The notes: generated from the letters alone by a model not told the origin. A stretch of 7,048 nt of DNA from Anaerolineae bacterium CG2_30_58_95 (GCA_001872165.1 MNXK01000216.1:1-7048); one strand, 5' to 3'; shown: positions 1-5,858, numbered from the stretch's first letter. Program-made: numbers and translations.

Positions 1-236
1 TTCTCCCGCAGCGACTGGCAGATGCGTTTGCCGCTGGTGCGCAAAGAGGCAGCGTGGACCACCACGACATCGGGTGACAACGAATGCTCCGCATCGAACT
101 TGCCTTCCAGGCGCGCCAAGGCCTGGCTTCCGTTGGAGACCAGCTCAACATCGAAGCCTTTCTTACGCAGGGCAGCAGCGAAAGCGGGATGGTCTGCGCG
201 CTTACCCTCTATGACCAGGAGTGTCGCTTGAGTCAT
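1..236 (-). CDS. Receiver-like (pseudo-receiver) protein, N-terminal part only
   Basis: The first 78 codons of a minus-strand gene are visible; the rest runs off the left edge. The protein opens MTQATLLVIEGKRADHPAF, and the pattern resembles a response-regulator receiver domain: a hydrophobic beta-1 (ATLLVIE), an alpha-1 ending in LRKKGFDVELVSNG, then SQALARLE, then a hydrophobic strand PDVVVVHA at residues 55-62, followed by a helix with ICQSLRE. In normal receivers beta-1 ends in an acidic pair and beta-3 ends in the phosphorylated Asp. Here these positions read E-G and His61, so phosphorylation is unlikely. It may be a pseudo-receiver fused to an output domain outside the window. The ATG at 236 is the only usual start before an in-frame stop at 281-279. 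It has no Shine-Dalgarno on its own strand. A TATAAT box lies about 42 nt upstream. The family call is from pattern only; output domain and function are unknown. Confidence 0.72.
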   Translation of the reverse strand, partial: MTQATLLVIEGKRADHPAFAAALRKKGFDVELVSNGSQALARLEGKFDAEHSLSPDVVVVHAASLRTSGKRICQSLRE

Positions 237-260
237 TTGTAGGAGGAAGATGACCGACAG

Positions 261-277
261 GGATAACGATTTTATCC
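261..277. promoter_or_regulatory. Short perfect inverted repeat at the minus-strand start site
   Basis: GGATAA (261-266), a 5-nt centre CGATT, and TTATCC (272-277) form a perfect 6-bp inverted repeat. It touches the candidate -10 box of the leftward promoter and covers its predicted start point. That would suit a repressor operator or a hairpin at the mRNA 5' end. At this size, chance cannot be excluded. Confidence 0.3.
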
Positions 278-304
278 ATTATACTCCAATCTTAAATTTT
301 TCAA
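278..304 (-). promoter_or_regulatory. Candidate sigma-70-type promoter for the receiver-like gene
   Basis: Reading the minus strand, TTGAAA (304-299) is followed after 15 nt by a perfect TATAAT (283-278). The -10 box is consensus and the -35 matches 5 of 6 positions, but the 15-nt spacer is shorter than the usual 17. The start of transcription would fall near 271, giving a leader of about 35 nt before the ATG at 236. Confidence 0.5.
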
Positions 305-328
305 ACCAGTTTTTCTCCCCCTTTGCGT

Positions 329-350
329 TCCAACGTCGGGAGACGTTGGA
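329..350. repeat. Perfect 9-bp palindrome between divergent promoters
   Basis: TCCAACGTC (329-337), loop GGGA, and GACGTTGGA (342-350) form a perfect 9-bp stem closed by a GNRA-type tetraloop. Neither strand has a T-run after it, so it is not a standard intrinsic terminator. It lies between the two candidate divergent promoters. It may be a copy of a dispersed palindromic repeat or a binding site; searching the genome for this 22-mer would tell these apart. Confidence 0.55.
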
Positions 351-372
351 CTCCGTCGCCACCAAATTGACC

Positions 373-401
373 TTCCCACCTGACATCAGGTCTGGTAAAA
401 T
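373..401 (+). promoter_or_regulatory. Candidate rplI promoter with a palindrome in its spacer
   Basis: TTCCCA (373-378), 17 nt, then an extended -10 TGG-TAAAAT (393-401) make a plausible sigma-70-type promoter reading toward rplI, about 60 nt upstream of the ATG. The spacer holds the perfect palindrome ACCTGA-CA-TCAGGT (378-391), placed between -35 and -10 where a bound repressor would block RNA polymerase. The -35 box matches only 4 of 6 positions. The operator role is inferred from position. Confidence 0.42.
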
Positions 402-462
402 CAGCCGCCGGAGCGTTGTACCCTTCGCTCCATAATATTTTATCCCAGAAAGGGCTTGAAGA

Positions 463-1230
463 ATGAAAGCATTGCTCATCAAGGACGTTTACAAACTCGG
501 CCGCGCAGGTGACGTCAAACGCGTCGCGGATGGCTACGGGCGCAATTTCCTGATCCCGCAGGGACTGGCCGTTCTGGCCACGCCGGGCGCGCTGAAGCAA
601 TCCGAGAAGATCCGCCAAAAGGCCGCCGAACAGCGTGCCATCTTGAATGAAGAGATGGGCGTGGTTGCCGAGCATCTGAAGGGCCTGGAATTGTCCTTCG
701 CCGCGCGTGCCGGCGAGACCGGCAAGCTTTACGGCTCGATCACCTCGCAAGAGATAGCGGATGCCATCCAGAAGAAGACCGGCTACGCCATCAAGCGCCA
801 GCAGATTGACATGCAGCCTCTACGCATCCTCGGCGAATATAAAATCCATATTCGCCTGACGATGGATCTGATCCCGGAGGTCAAAGTCGTCGTCTACCGC
901 GAAGGTGAAGCGGAGCCAAACCTGCCGGTCGCGCCCAAGGCGGAAACCATCAAGGCCAAAGCTGTAAAAGCTGAACCTGCCGAGGTTGAGCTTGTCGAAG
1001 CAGAACCTGAGCCTGCCGTCTCGCACCGGCGTCCACAGGATCGCGGAGTTTACACTGAGCGCAGCGAACGTGCTGATGCCGCCGTTGCTCGCGGCACGAA
1101 CGGTGTCGAAGCCAAACCTGTCGAAGCAGAGCCTGAACCTGTTGAAGCCGAACCTGCCGAAGCTGAACCAGCCGAGACCGTGAGCGAGACTGAAACTGGC
1201 GAGACTGCCGAACCCGCCGCCGAAGCATAG
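463..1230 (+). CDS. rplI: Ribosomal protein L9 (bL9) with a long acidic C-terminal tail
   Basis: bL9 binds 23S rRNA in the large subunit and extends from the ribosome on a long helix, helping to keep the reading frame. Residues 1-50 form the N-terminal rRNA-binding domain, with the family signature GDVKRVADGYGRNFLIPQGL near residues 16-35. A connecting helix follows, then the C-terminal domain at about 78-147, including GKLYGSIT (88-95). The family usually ends near residue 150. This protein has 255 residues, with an added tail of about 105 rich in Glu, Ala and Pro (repeated VEAEPEP and AEAEPAE). Residues about 186-213 interrupt the tail with basic sequence that looks inserted. The ATG at 463 has AAAGGG at 449-454, 8 nt upstream, a fair ribosome-binding site. 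The next gene in the same direction starts 79 nt downstream. The identity is secure; the function of the tail is unknown. Confidence 0.97.
   Translation: MKALLIKDVYKLGRAGDVKRVADGYGRNFLIPQGLAVLATPGALKQSEKIRQKAAEQRAILNEEMGVVAEHLKGLELSFAARAGETGKLYGSITSQEIADAIQKKTGYAIKRQQIDMQPLRILGEYKIHIRLTMDLIPEVKVVVYREGEAEPNLPVAPKAETIKAKAVKAEPAEVELVEAEPEPAVSHRRPQDRGVYTERSERADAAVARGTNGVEAKPVEAEPEPVEAEPAEAEPAETVSETETGETAEPAAEA
1018..1104 (+). repeat. Apparent in-frame insertion in the L9 tail
   Basis: About 87 nt (29 codons) encode SHRRPQDRGVYTERSERA and further residues, rich in Arg and unlike the Glu-Ala-Pro repeats on both sides. The flanking DNA is similar on each side (gtcgaagcagaacctgagcc and gtcgaagcagagcctgaacc), as if one repeat tract had been split. 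There is no stop and no frame change. The boundaries are estimated from the composition switch. Its identity as a dispersed repeat is inference. Confidence 0.4.
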
Positions 1231-1254
1231 TAGACAGAATAAAATATACCCGCA

Positions 1255-1294
1255 AACATCACCGGTCAAACCAGCCAGGGGAACCGGTGATGTT
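1255..1294 (+). terminator. 12-bp hairpin between rplI and the RodZ-like gene (weak terminator or attenuator)
   Basis: AACATCACCGGT (1255-1266) and ACCGGTGATGTT (1283-1294) are perfect 12-nt inverted repeats around a 16-nt loop. The sequence after the stem, CTGTTCTAC, is only moderately T-rich, so full termination is uncertain. The stem ends 15 nt before the ATG at 1310. It may act as a partial terminator after rplI, a transcript-end stabiliser, or a structure affecting RodZ translation. Confidence 0.55.
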
Positions 1295-1309
1295 CTGTTC
1301 TACAAGATC

Positions 1310-2761
1310 ATGACAGAATCAATGCGCAGCACCCTTCAACAAGCCTTCGGGCCGAGGCCCCCCAGGCCGAGAGCTCAGGGCAACGCCTACTCGGTCGGTC
1401 AACAACTCAAAAAAGCCCGCCTGGCGCGCAACCTGACCATCGAGCAGGTCACGCAGGCCACGCACATCCGCGCTTATGCCATTGACGCCCTCGAGGACGA
1501 TAACTTCGATGCGCTCCCCTCGCCCGTCCAGGCGCGTGGCTTTTTGCGCCTCTATGCAAACTACCTCGGCCTTTCGTTGGAAGAATTGATCGCCAACCAG
1601 CGCGCCAGTAGTGCAGAACTTACGCCTCAACAAACGGAAACAATATCTACTGCTGTTGAGACCGAAGCACCCGAAACTGAACCTATCGAGGAAGAACCGG
1701 CCGAGGCAGAAGCGGAGCCTGCCTGCACTTGCGCAGGTACAAGTGAATCTGAAGCTGAACCTCCAGAGCCTGAGACTTCCGAATCCATTTCAGCTACACC
1801 CCAAAAGCCGCTACTCTCGCAAACTATATTCATCGCCATCGGCGAGCAACTGCGCACGCGCCGCGAGGGGCTTAGCTTGACGCTCGACGAAGTGGAACGC
1901 CATACCCACGTCCGCAAGCATTATCTCCAGGCGCTGGAAGCCGGTGATTTCGACCACCTGCCGACCTCGGTGCAGGCGCGCGGTATGTTGAATAACTACG
2001 CCCACTTCCTGGATTTGCAGGTGGATGCAATCCTGCTCCGCTTTGCCGAGGGCCTGCAGGCCCAGCGACTCGAACGCCAGCCCCAGCCCCTAGAAAAACA
2101 ACAGCACGCCAGGTTCGAACATGGCATTCCAACCTCGCTCCGCCGCTTTCTCTCCCTTGACTTGATCTTCGGCGGCGGATTGATCCTGCTCCTGCTCTTC
2201 TTCGCCATTTGGGGCACGAGCCAGGTAATTAGATTGCGCGCTGCGCCCAAAACCGAAGCCACCGCGCCCTCGATCTCGGACATGTTGCTGGTCTCGCCGG
2301 CGCCCGACTCCGGAACCTCCGCGGCCGCCCAAACCAGCGAGCTTATAACGCCCAGCCCTGCCAACGTACCCACCTCAGCCGTTGCTTACCCAACCTTGAT
2401 CGCGGGTCACGTGCAGGTCATCGTGGTCGGCCTGGAGCGCGCCTGGGTGCGCGTCACGGTGGATGGCAAGATCGAGCTCGAAGGCCGCATCCTGGCAGGC
2501 AGCGCCTATCCCTTCGACGGGAGCGAGCGAATCGAAGTGCTGACCGGGGACGGGTCCGCCGTGCAGATCATCTACAATCAAACCAACCTGGGCGTGATGG
2601 GCACCTTCGGCGAAGTCGTTGACCTCATCTACACACCGAAGAACGTCTTGAAGCCGACGCCGACCCCGCTGCCCACGCCGACGGCCACGCCGCGCGTCAC
2701 GCCAACAGCCACGGGAACGCCGACCCCAAGATATACACCCACGCCAACCGCAAAACCATAA
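1310..2761 (+). CDS. RodZ-family membrane protein with duplicated HTH and DUF4115-type C-terminal domain
   Basis: RodZ proteins link the cell-shape cytoskeleton to the wall machinery through a cytoplasmic HTH, one transmembrane helix and an external beta domain. Here two HTH domains of the RodZ (HTH_25) type occur, at residues 26-97 and 172-247. Both carry the family pattern: IGEQL/VGQQL, a T-I/L-x-E/D-x-V helix, then LE-x-x-x-F-x-x-LP-x-x-VQARG. An acidic Glu/Pro/Ser linker (108-165) separates them. A transmembrane segment follows at about 283-302 (GGGLILLLLFFAIWG), then a spacer, then a DUF4115-like domain at 365-442 (VQVIVVGLERAWVRVTVDG, with LEGRILAGSAYPF). Residues 448-483 are Pro-Thr repeats. 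The usual family member has one HTH. The start is uncertain between ATG 1310 and ATG 1322; neither has a clear Shine-Dalgarno. It ends 5 nt before rimO, suggesting co-transcription. Whether it binds MreB or acts as a regulator cannot be read from sequence. Confidence 0.9.
   Translation: MTESMRSTLQQAFGPRPPRPRAQGNAYSVGQQLKKARLARNLTIEQVTQATHIRAYAIDALEDDNFDALPSPVQARGFLRLYANYLGLSLEELIANQRASSAELTPQQTETISTAVETEAPETEPIEEEPAEAEAEPACTCAGTSESEAEPPEPETSESISATPQKPLLSQTIFIAIGEQLRTRREGLSLTLDEVERHTHVRKHYLQALEAGDFDHLPTSVQARGMLNNYAHFLDLQVDAILLRFAEGLQAQRLERQPQPLEKQQHARFEHGIPTSLRRFLSLDLIFGGGLILLLLFFAIWGTSQVIRLRAAPKTEATAPSISDMLLVSPAPDSGTSAAAQTSELITPSPANVPTSAVAYPTLIAGHVQVIVVGLERAWVRVTVDGKIELEGRILAGSAYPFDGSERIEVLTGDGSAVQIIYNQTNLGVMGTFGEVVDLIYTPKNVLKPTPTPLPTPTATPRVTPTATGTPTPRYTPTPTAKP
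1718..1745 (+). repeat. Palindromic element inside the RodZ-like linker
   Basis: CACTTG (1726-1731) pairs with CAAGTG (1740-1745), and an alternative stem CCTGC (1722-1726) pairs with GCAGG (1733-1737). The segment encodes PACTCAGTS, which puts two cysteines into an otherwise Glu/Pro/Ser linker (EAEAEP before, ESEAEP after). This looks like a small in-frame insertion, but the stems are short. Confidence 0.33.
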
Positions 2762-2766
2762 ATACC

Positions 2767-4164
2767 TTGAATAGGAAAACGTTCCACCTGACCTCACTCG
2801 GCTGCGCAAAGAACACGGTCGACTCCGACTCGATGGCCCAACTGCTGGAACAGGATGGCTATCGGCTCGTAAAAGCGCCCCAGCAGGCCAGCGTGCTGAT
2901 CGTCAACACGTGCGGATTTATCAGCCCGGCGCGCCAGGAATCGTTCGACGTGCTGCGTGCGCTGGCCGAAGCCAAACGCCCCGACCAACTCCTGATCGCG
3001 GCCGGCTGCCTGACCCAACGCTACGCGGCTGAAGTCGCGAAGCAAGTTCCCGGCCTTGACGGCATCCTGGGCACCCGTCGCTGGATGGACATTGTGGAGG
3101 TCGTCCGCCAGTTGCGCAAAGGGGCTCATCCTTCGGCAGGCTCAAGACTCCGTCCTGAGCCGCTCTACCATCTGCCCGCCGCGCCCACCATCCGCGCGGA
3201 GGAGGGCAATACCTTGCGTGCAAGCGTCGCCGGGGCAAGCGCCTACCTCAAGATCGCCGACGGCTGCCGCCGCCCGTGCGCCTTCTGCGCCATCCCGCTC
3301 ATCAAAGGTACGGCTGTCAGCCGCCCGATGAACGCCATCCTCGACGACGCCCGCCGCCTGCGCGAGATGGGCGTGCGCGAGCTAATCCTGATCGCCCAGG
3401 ACACGACCGATTACGGCCACGACCTGGGTATGAAAGATGGCCTGGCAACATTACTCGAACGCCTGGCCGACGAGGCAGCGCAATCCTCCCCCCTTCCAGG
3501 GGGGATTGAGGGGGGTCTGGATTGGATCCGCGTCCTGTACGCCTATCCGGGCTGCGTCACCGACCGGCTGATCGAGGTGATGGCAAGCCGCCCGCAAATC
3601 CTTCCCTACTTCGACATGCCGCTCCAGCACGCCCATCCCGATACCCTGCGGCGCATGTCCCGCCCGGCTAACATGGAGTGGGTCTACAGGACGATTGCCA
3701 AGATGCGGGCAGCTTTACCAAAGCTGGCTATACGAACAACTTTTATCGTTGGCTACCCCGGAGAGACCGAGACAGAATTTCAAACGCTGCTGGACTTCGT
3801 CGCCGAAATGCGCTTCGACCGCGTCGGGGCATTCCAGTTCTCGTTCGAGCCAGGCACGCCCAGCGAGCCGCTCGGCGACCCCATCCCGGCCGAGGTCAAG
3901 GAAGAACGCTACCAACGCCTGATGCTCCTCCAGCAGAGCATCTCGTTGCAGATCAACCAATCCTTCGTCGGGCAAAGGCTGGATGTTCTCATCGAGGGCC
4001 GCGATAAGAAAAAGAGGATGTACCTTGGGCGTTCCTACCGCGACGCGCCGGAAATTGACGGCTGGGTCTTCGTCGAGGGGCGCCCTGAGATCGGGCAGAT
4101 CGTCCCCGTCCGCATCACCGGCGCGCTGGCCTACGACCTGAGCGGCGTGCTGGCGACCCCCTGA
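2767..4164 (+). CDS. rimO: Ribosomal protein S12 (aspartate-C3) methylthiotransferase RimO
   Basis: RimO is a cytoplasmic radical-SAM enzyme with two [4Fe-4S] clusters that adds a methylthio group to a conserved Asp of ribosomal protein S12. The N-terminal methylthiotransferase domain carries the second-cluster cysteines C13 (LTSLGCAKNTVDS), C49 (VNTCGFI) and C81 (AAGCLTQ). The radical-SAM core holds CxxxCxxC as C167, C171 and C174 (DGCRRPCAFCAIP). The C-terminal TRAM domain (about 399-465) includes GRSYRDAPEIDG, which favours RimO over the tRNA enzyme MiaB. At 465 residues it is somewhat long, because of two repeat-like inserts near residues 119-133 and 238-250. The start is TTG 2767: no ATG or GTG precedes it in frame, and the first downstream ATG (2833) would remove C13. 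No Shine-Dalgarno is seen. It starts 5 nt after the RodZ-like stop. Confidence 0.96.
   Translation: MNRKTFHLTSLGCAKNTVDSDSMAQLLEQDGYRLVKAPQQASVLIVNTCGFISPARQESFDVLRALAEAKRPDQLLIAAGCLTQRYAAEVAKQVPGLDGILGTRRWMDIVEVVRQLRKGAHPSAGSRLRPEPLYHLPAAPTIRAEEGNTLRASVAGASAYLKIADGCRRPCAFCAIPLIKGTAVSRPMNAILDDARRLREMGVRELILIAQDTTDYGHDLGMKDGLATLLERLADEAAQSSPLPGGIEGGLDWIRVLYAYPGCVTDRLIEVMASRPQILPYFDMPLQHAHPDTLRRMSRPANMEWVYRTIAKMRAALPKLAIRTTFIVGYPGETETEFQTLLDFVAEMRFDRVGAFQFSFEPGTPSEPLGDPIPAEVKEERYQRLMLLQQSISLQINQSFVGQRLDVLIEGRDKKKRMYLGRSYRDAPEIDGWVFVEGRPEIGQIVPVRITGALAYDLSGVLATP
3121..3163 (+). repeat. Palindromic repeat-like insert in rimO, copy A
   Basis: GGCTCAAGAC (3139-3148), loop TCC, and GTCCTGAGCC (3152-3161) pair at 9 of 10 positions. 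The preceding CTTCGGCAG resembles the well-known CCTTCGACAGGCTCAGGAC-type dispersed repeat of many bacterial genomes; this is from memory, not a search. It encodes HPSAGSRLRPEP (about residues 121-132), in the linker between the methylthiotransferase domain and the radical-SAM core. This region varies in length in the family, and the frame is kept. Confidence 0.55.
3482..3516 (+). repeat. C6/G6 palindromic insert in rimO, copy B
   Basis: TCCCCCC (3487-3493), TTCCA, and GGGGGGA (3499-3505) form a perfect 7-bp stem, followed by TTGA and a second G6 run (3510-3515). The segment encodes SSPLPGGIEGGL (about residues 240-251), between the helix LLERLADEA and the strand WIRVLYAYPG. RimO proteins normally have only a short turn there. 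The shape matches AATCCCCC...GGGGGATT elements seen dispersed in several phyla, which is recalled knowledge. Confidence 0.55.
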
Positions 4165-4169
4165 CGCGG

Positions 4170-4365
4170 ATGAGCCGAAACCAAAAAGGATTCAACCACG
4201 AAGGTCACGACCCCCAACCCGCAGGGTGCTTCGCGAAGAACGGGGGCAGGCGGAACACAAAGGAAAACCATCCTGCTCGCCCTGCTCCTCAGCCTGCTTG
4301 CCATCGCGGCCAGCTACCTTGTCGCCGAGCTGGTCTTCGAGCGCATACCGCACATCGAGGACGAA
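4170..4365 (+). other. Coding extension of the glycosyltransferase without a usable start codon
   Basis: In the glycosyltransferase frame the reading is open from the codon after a TGA at 4171-4173, and reads TQRKTILLALLLSLLAIAAS from 4252. That is a basic residue pair followed by a strong transmembrane helix, then ELVFERIPHIEDE directly before the Met at 4366. A first helix followed by an acidic D/E pair is typical of GT-C enzymes, so this stretch is almost certainly translated. Yet it contains no ATG, GTG or TTG in frame. The operon-like ATG at 4170, 5 nt after the rimO stop, is in another frame; losing one A from the run at 4182-4186 would join it (MSRNQK-DSTTKV). Another option is a rare CTG start at 4273, with AAAGGA at 4259-4264 upstream. 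Confidence 0.6.
4187..4266 (+). repeat. Composite repeat-like element at the glycosyltransferase 5' end
   Basis: The outer parts (ttcaaccacgaaggtcac and gaacacaaaggaaa) look like a common ACCACGAAGG...ACACAAAGG dispersed repeat, recalled rather than searched. Between them is a structured core: CCCCC (4211-4215) pairs with GGGGG (4242-4246), enclosing ACCC-GCA-GGGT (4217-4227) and the palindrome CTTCGCGAAG (4229-4238). This looks like one small palindromic element inside another. It lies exactly where the start and frame of the downstream gene are lost. Confidence 0.45.
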
Positions 4366-5751
4366 ATGGCTTTCGTCTGGCAGGCGCAGGTCTACGCGCG
4401 CGGTCAATTGACCATCCCCTCCCCGCCCCATCCCAACATCATGATGACGCCGTTCGTGGTGGATTATCACGGTCAGCGCTTTTCCAAATATCCGCCCGGC
4501 TGGTCGGTAGTGCTGGCCTTTGGCTACCTGCTCGGGGCGCGCGCCTGGGTCAACCCGCTGCTGGCCGGGCTGGCCGTATGGCTGACCTACCGGCTGGGGC
4601 AGAAAGTGTTCAACCCGGCGGTCGGTCTGCTGGCCGCCTTTCTGACGCTGCTCTCGCCGTTCTTCCTCATGCTCTCTGGCTCGCTGCTTTCCCATACCTG
4701 GTCGCTCGTGTTGAGCCTAATCTTTGCGCTGGCTTGGCTGGATACATTCGTCTACGAGACAAAGGTACCGCGTTGGATGACGAGCCTCGTCGCCGGCCTG
4801 ACCCTGGGCCTGCTGGCCCTGACCCGGCCTCTGACCGCCCTGGGCGTGGCGCTGCCCTTCTTCGTCCACGGCCTGATCCTGCTCCTGCGCGGCGGCCGGG
4901 ACGTGCGCCGGCGAGTGCTCCTCATTGGCGTGATCAGCCTGCTGGTCTCGGCGCTGTTCCCTCTCTGGCAATATGCCGTGACCGGAGATCCCCTCACCAA
5001 CCCTTATACCCTGTGGTGGCCTTACGACAAGGTCGGCTTCGGCTCCACCTTTGGCCGCCAACAGGGAGGCCACAACCTGTTCTGGAGCTGGATCAGCCTG
5101 AAGAAAGCCCTGACAACCGGCTGGAGCGACTTTTTTGGTTGGGGGAATCTTTCCTGGCTGTTCCTGCCTTTTGGCCTGTGGGCAGTGCGCCGCAACCGGC
5201 CCGCGTGGTTGGTCGGCAGCACCTTCATCAGCCTGGCCGGGGCGTACATGCTCTACTGGACAAGCTCGACGACCTTCGGCCCGCGCTATTATTTTGAAGG
5301 ATTTTATAGCGTGACCCTTTTCAGCGCGGCAGGATTCCTCTGGCTGGCAGGCTGGTCGAAAGCGAAAATCTGGAAGAACGGCCGCTTTCTTGTTGCGGCT
5401 GGTCTGTTGGCATTTCTGGTGAGCTATAACCTGCTTTCCTATCTCCCTGCCCGCCTGCAAGGGATGCACGGTCTGTACGGCGTCGAGCGCGCCGACCTGC
5501 TCCCATTCCAGACCGAGGAAGCCAAAGCGCTCACACCGGCCATCGTCGTCGTCCACATCCAGGACACGTGGACCGATTACGGCGCCTTGCTGGATTTGCA
5601 GGACCCCTGGCTGACCACCCCCTTCATCTTCGCCTTCGGCCAGGGAGGGGTACCCGACGCGGCAATAAAAGCCGATTTCCCCAACCGGCGGCTGATCCAT
5701 TATTACCCGGACGAGCCGTATACATTCTACGAACATCCAAGAGAAAAATAG
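4366..5751 (+). CDS. GT-C family integral membrane glycosyltransferase (PMT/ArnT-like)
   Basis: The protein has about nine to ten hydrophobic segments (near residues 46-76, 83-103, 108-128, 138-175, 183-203, 262-297, 313-329 and 339-358) and a C-terminal soluble part (360-461). This architecture, with KYPPGWS at 41-47 in the first external loop and GPRYYFEG at 305-312 late in the membrane part, fits lipid-linked-sugar-dependent GT-C glycosyltransferases related to the PMT/GT39 group. Acceptor and sugar are unknown. ATG 4366 is the first usual start codon in frame, but it would drop the first transmembrane helix and the acidic residues encoded at 4357-4365, so the true protein probably starts 90-190 nt upstream (see 4170-4365). 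It follows rimO directly and ends before the hairpin terminator at 5805. An alternative is a Chloroflexota-specific membrane protein of the same fold with no transferase activity. Confidence 0.8.
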   Translation: MAFVWQAQVYARGQLTIPSPPHPNIMMTPFVVDYHGQRFSKYPPGWSVVLAFGYLLGARAWVNPLLAGLAVWLTYRLGQKVFNPAVGLLAAFLTLLSPFFLMLSGSLLSHTWSLVLSLIFALAWLDTFVYETKVPRWMTSLVAGLTLGLLALTRPLTALGVALPFFVHGLILLLRGGRDVRRRVLLIGVISLLVSALFPLWQYAVTGDPLTNPYTLWWPYDKVGFGSTFGRQQGGHNLFWSWISLKKALTTGWSDFFGWGNLSWLFLPFGLWAVRRNRPAWLVGSTFISLAGAYMLYWTSSTTFGPRYYFEGFYSVTLFSAAGFLWLAGWSKAKIWKNGRFLVAAGLLAFLVSYNLLSYLPARLQGMHGLYGVERADLLPFQTEEAKALTPAIVVVHIQDTWTDYGALLDLQDPWLTTPFIFAFGQGGVPDAAIKADFPNRRLIHYYPDEPYTFYEHPREK

Positions 5752-5804
5752 ACGAGAATCAATAGTTCACGAAACTTGAGAATCCCCAATGTTGTTAAAA
5801 CACC

Positions 5805-5841
5805 AGGAACCCGTTTTCTCGGAGAAAACGGGTTCCTTTTT
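5805..5841 (+). terminator. Strong intrinsic terminator; first copy of a 16-bp-arm palindrome
   Basis: AGGAACCCGTTTTCTC (5805-5820), a single G, and GAGAAAACGGGTTCCT (5822-5837) are perfect complements, giving a stem of about 14 bp with a 5-nt loop. The plus strand continues with a run of five T (5837-5841), ending the rplI-to-glycosyltransferase block. On the minus strand the stem is followed by GGTGTTTTAAC, so it may also end the TPR transcript. The same palindrome recurs at 6901-6934. Confidence 0.88.
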
Positions 5842-5858
5842 GGGATTCAAGGAGCTTA

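Noticed and set aside
250..435. 61-codon plus-strand reading frame with AGGAGG at 241-246
   Set aside because: The ribosome-binding-like site is only 3 nt from the ATG. The frame crosses both candidate promoters and the 9-bp palindrome, and the peptide has no recognisable pattern.
431..441. AT-rich CATAATATTTT as a second rplI promoter
   Set aside because: The only -35-like box (TTGTAC, 416-421) is just 9 nt away, far too close; it is more likely an unpaired AT-rich leader near the ribosome-binding site.
301..750. 149-codon minus-strand frame overlapping rplI
   Set aside because: It is antisense to the conserved L9 core and crosses the intergenic palindrome; no protein-like pattern.
2640..2760. 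Repeated CCGAC/ACGCC units as a tandem repeat or CRISPR-like array
   Set aside because: They are explained by the Pro-Thr codons of the RodZ-like tail; units are irregular and there are no spacers.
4170..5297. 375-codon frame starting at ATG 4170
   Set aside because: Beyond the first codons it is an Arg/Pro/Ala-rich shadow of the glycosyltransferase in another frame; the hydrophobic, patterned protein lies in the frame of 4366.
4717..5736. 339-codon minus-strand frame opposite the glycosyltransferase
   Set aside because: Gln/Gly/Arg-rich composition without structure; an expected antisense frame in GC-rich DNA over a clear membrane protein.
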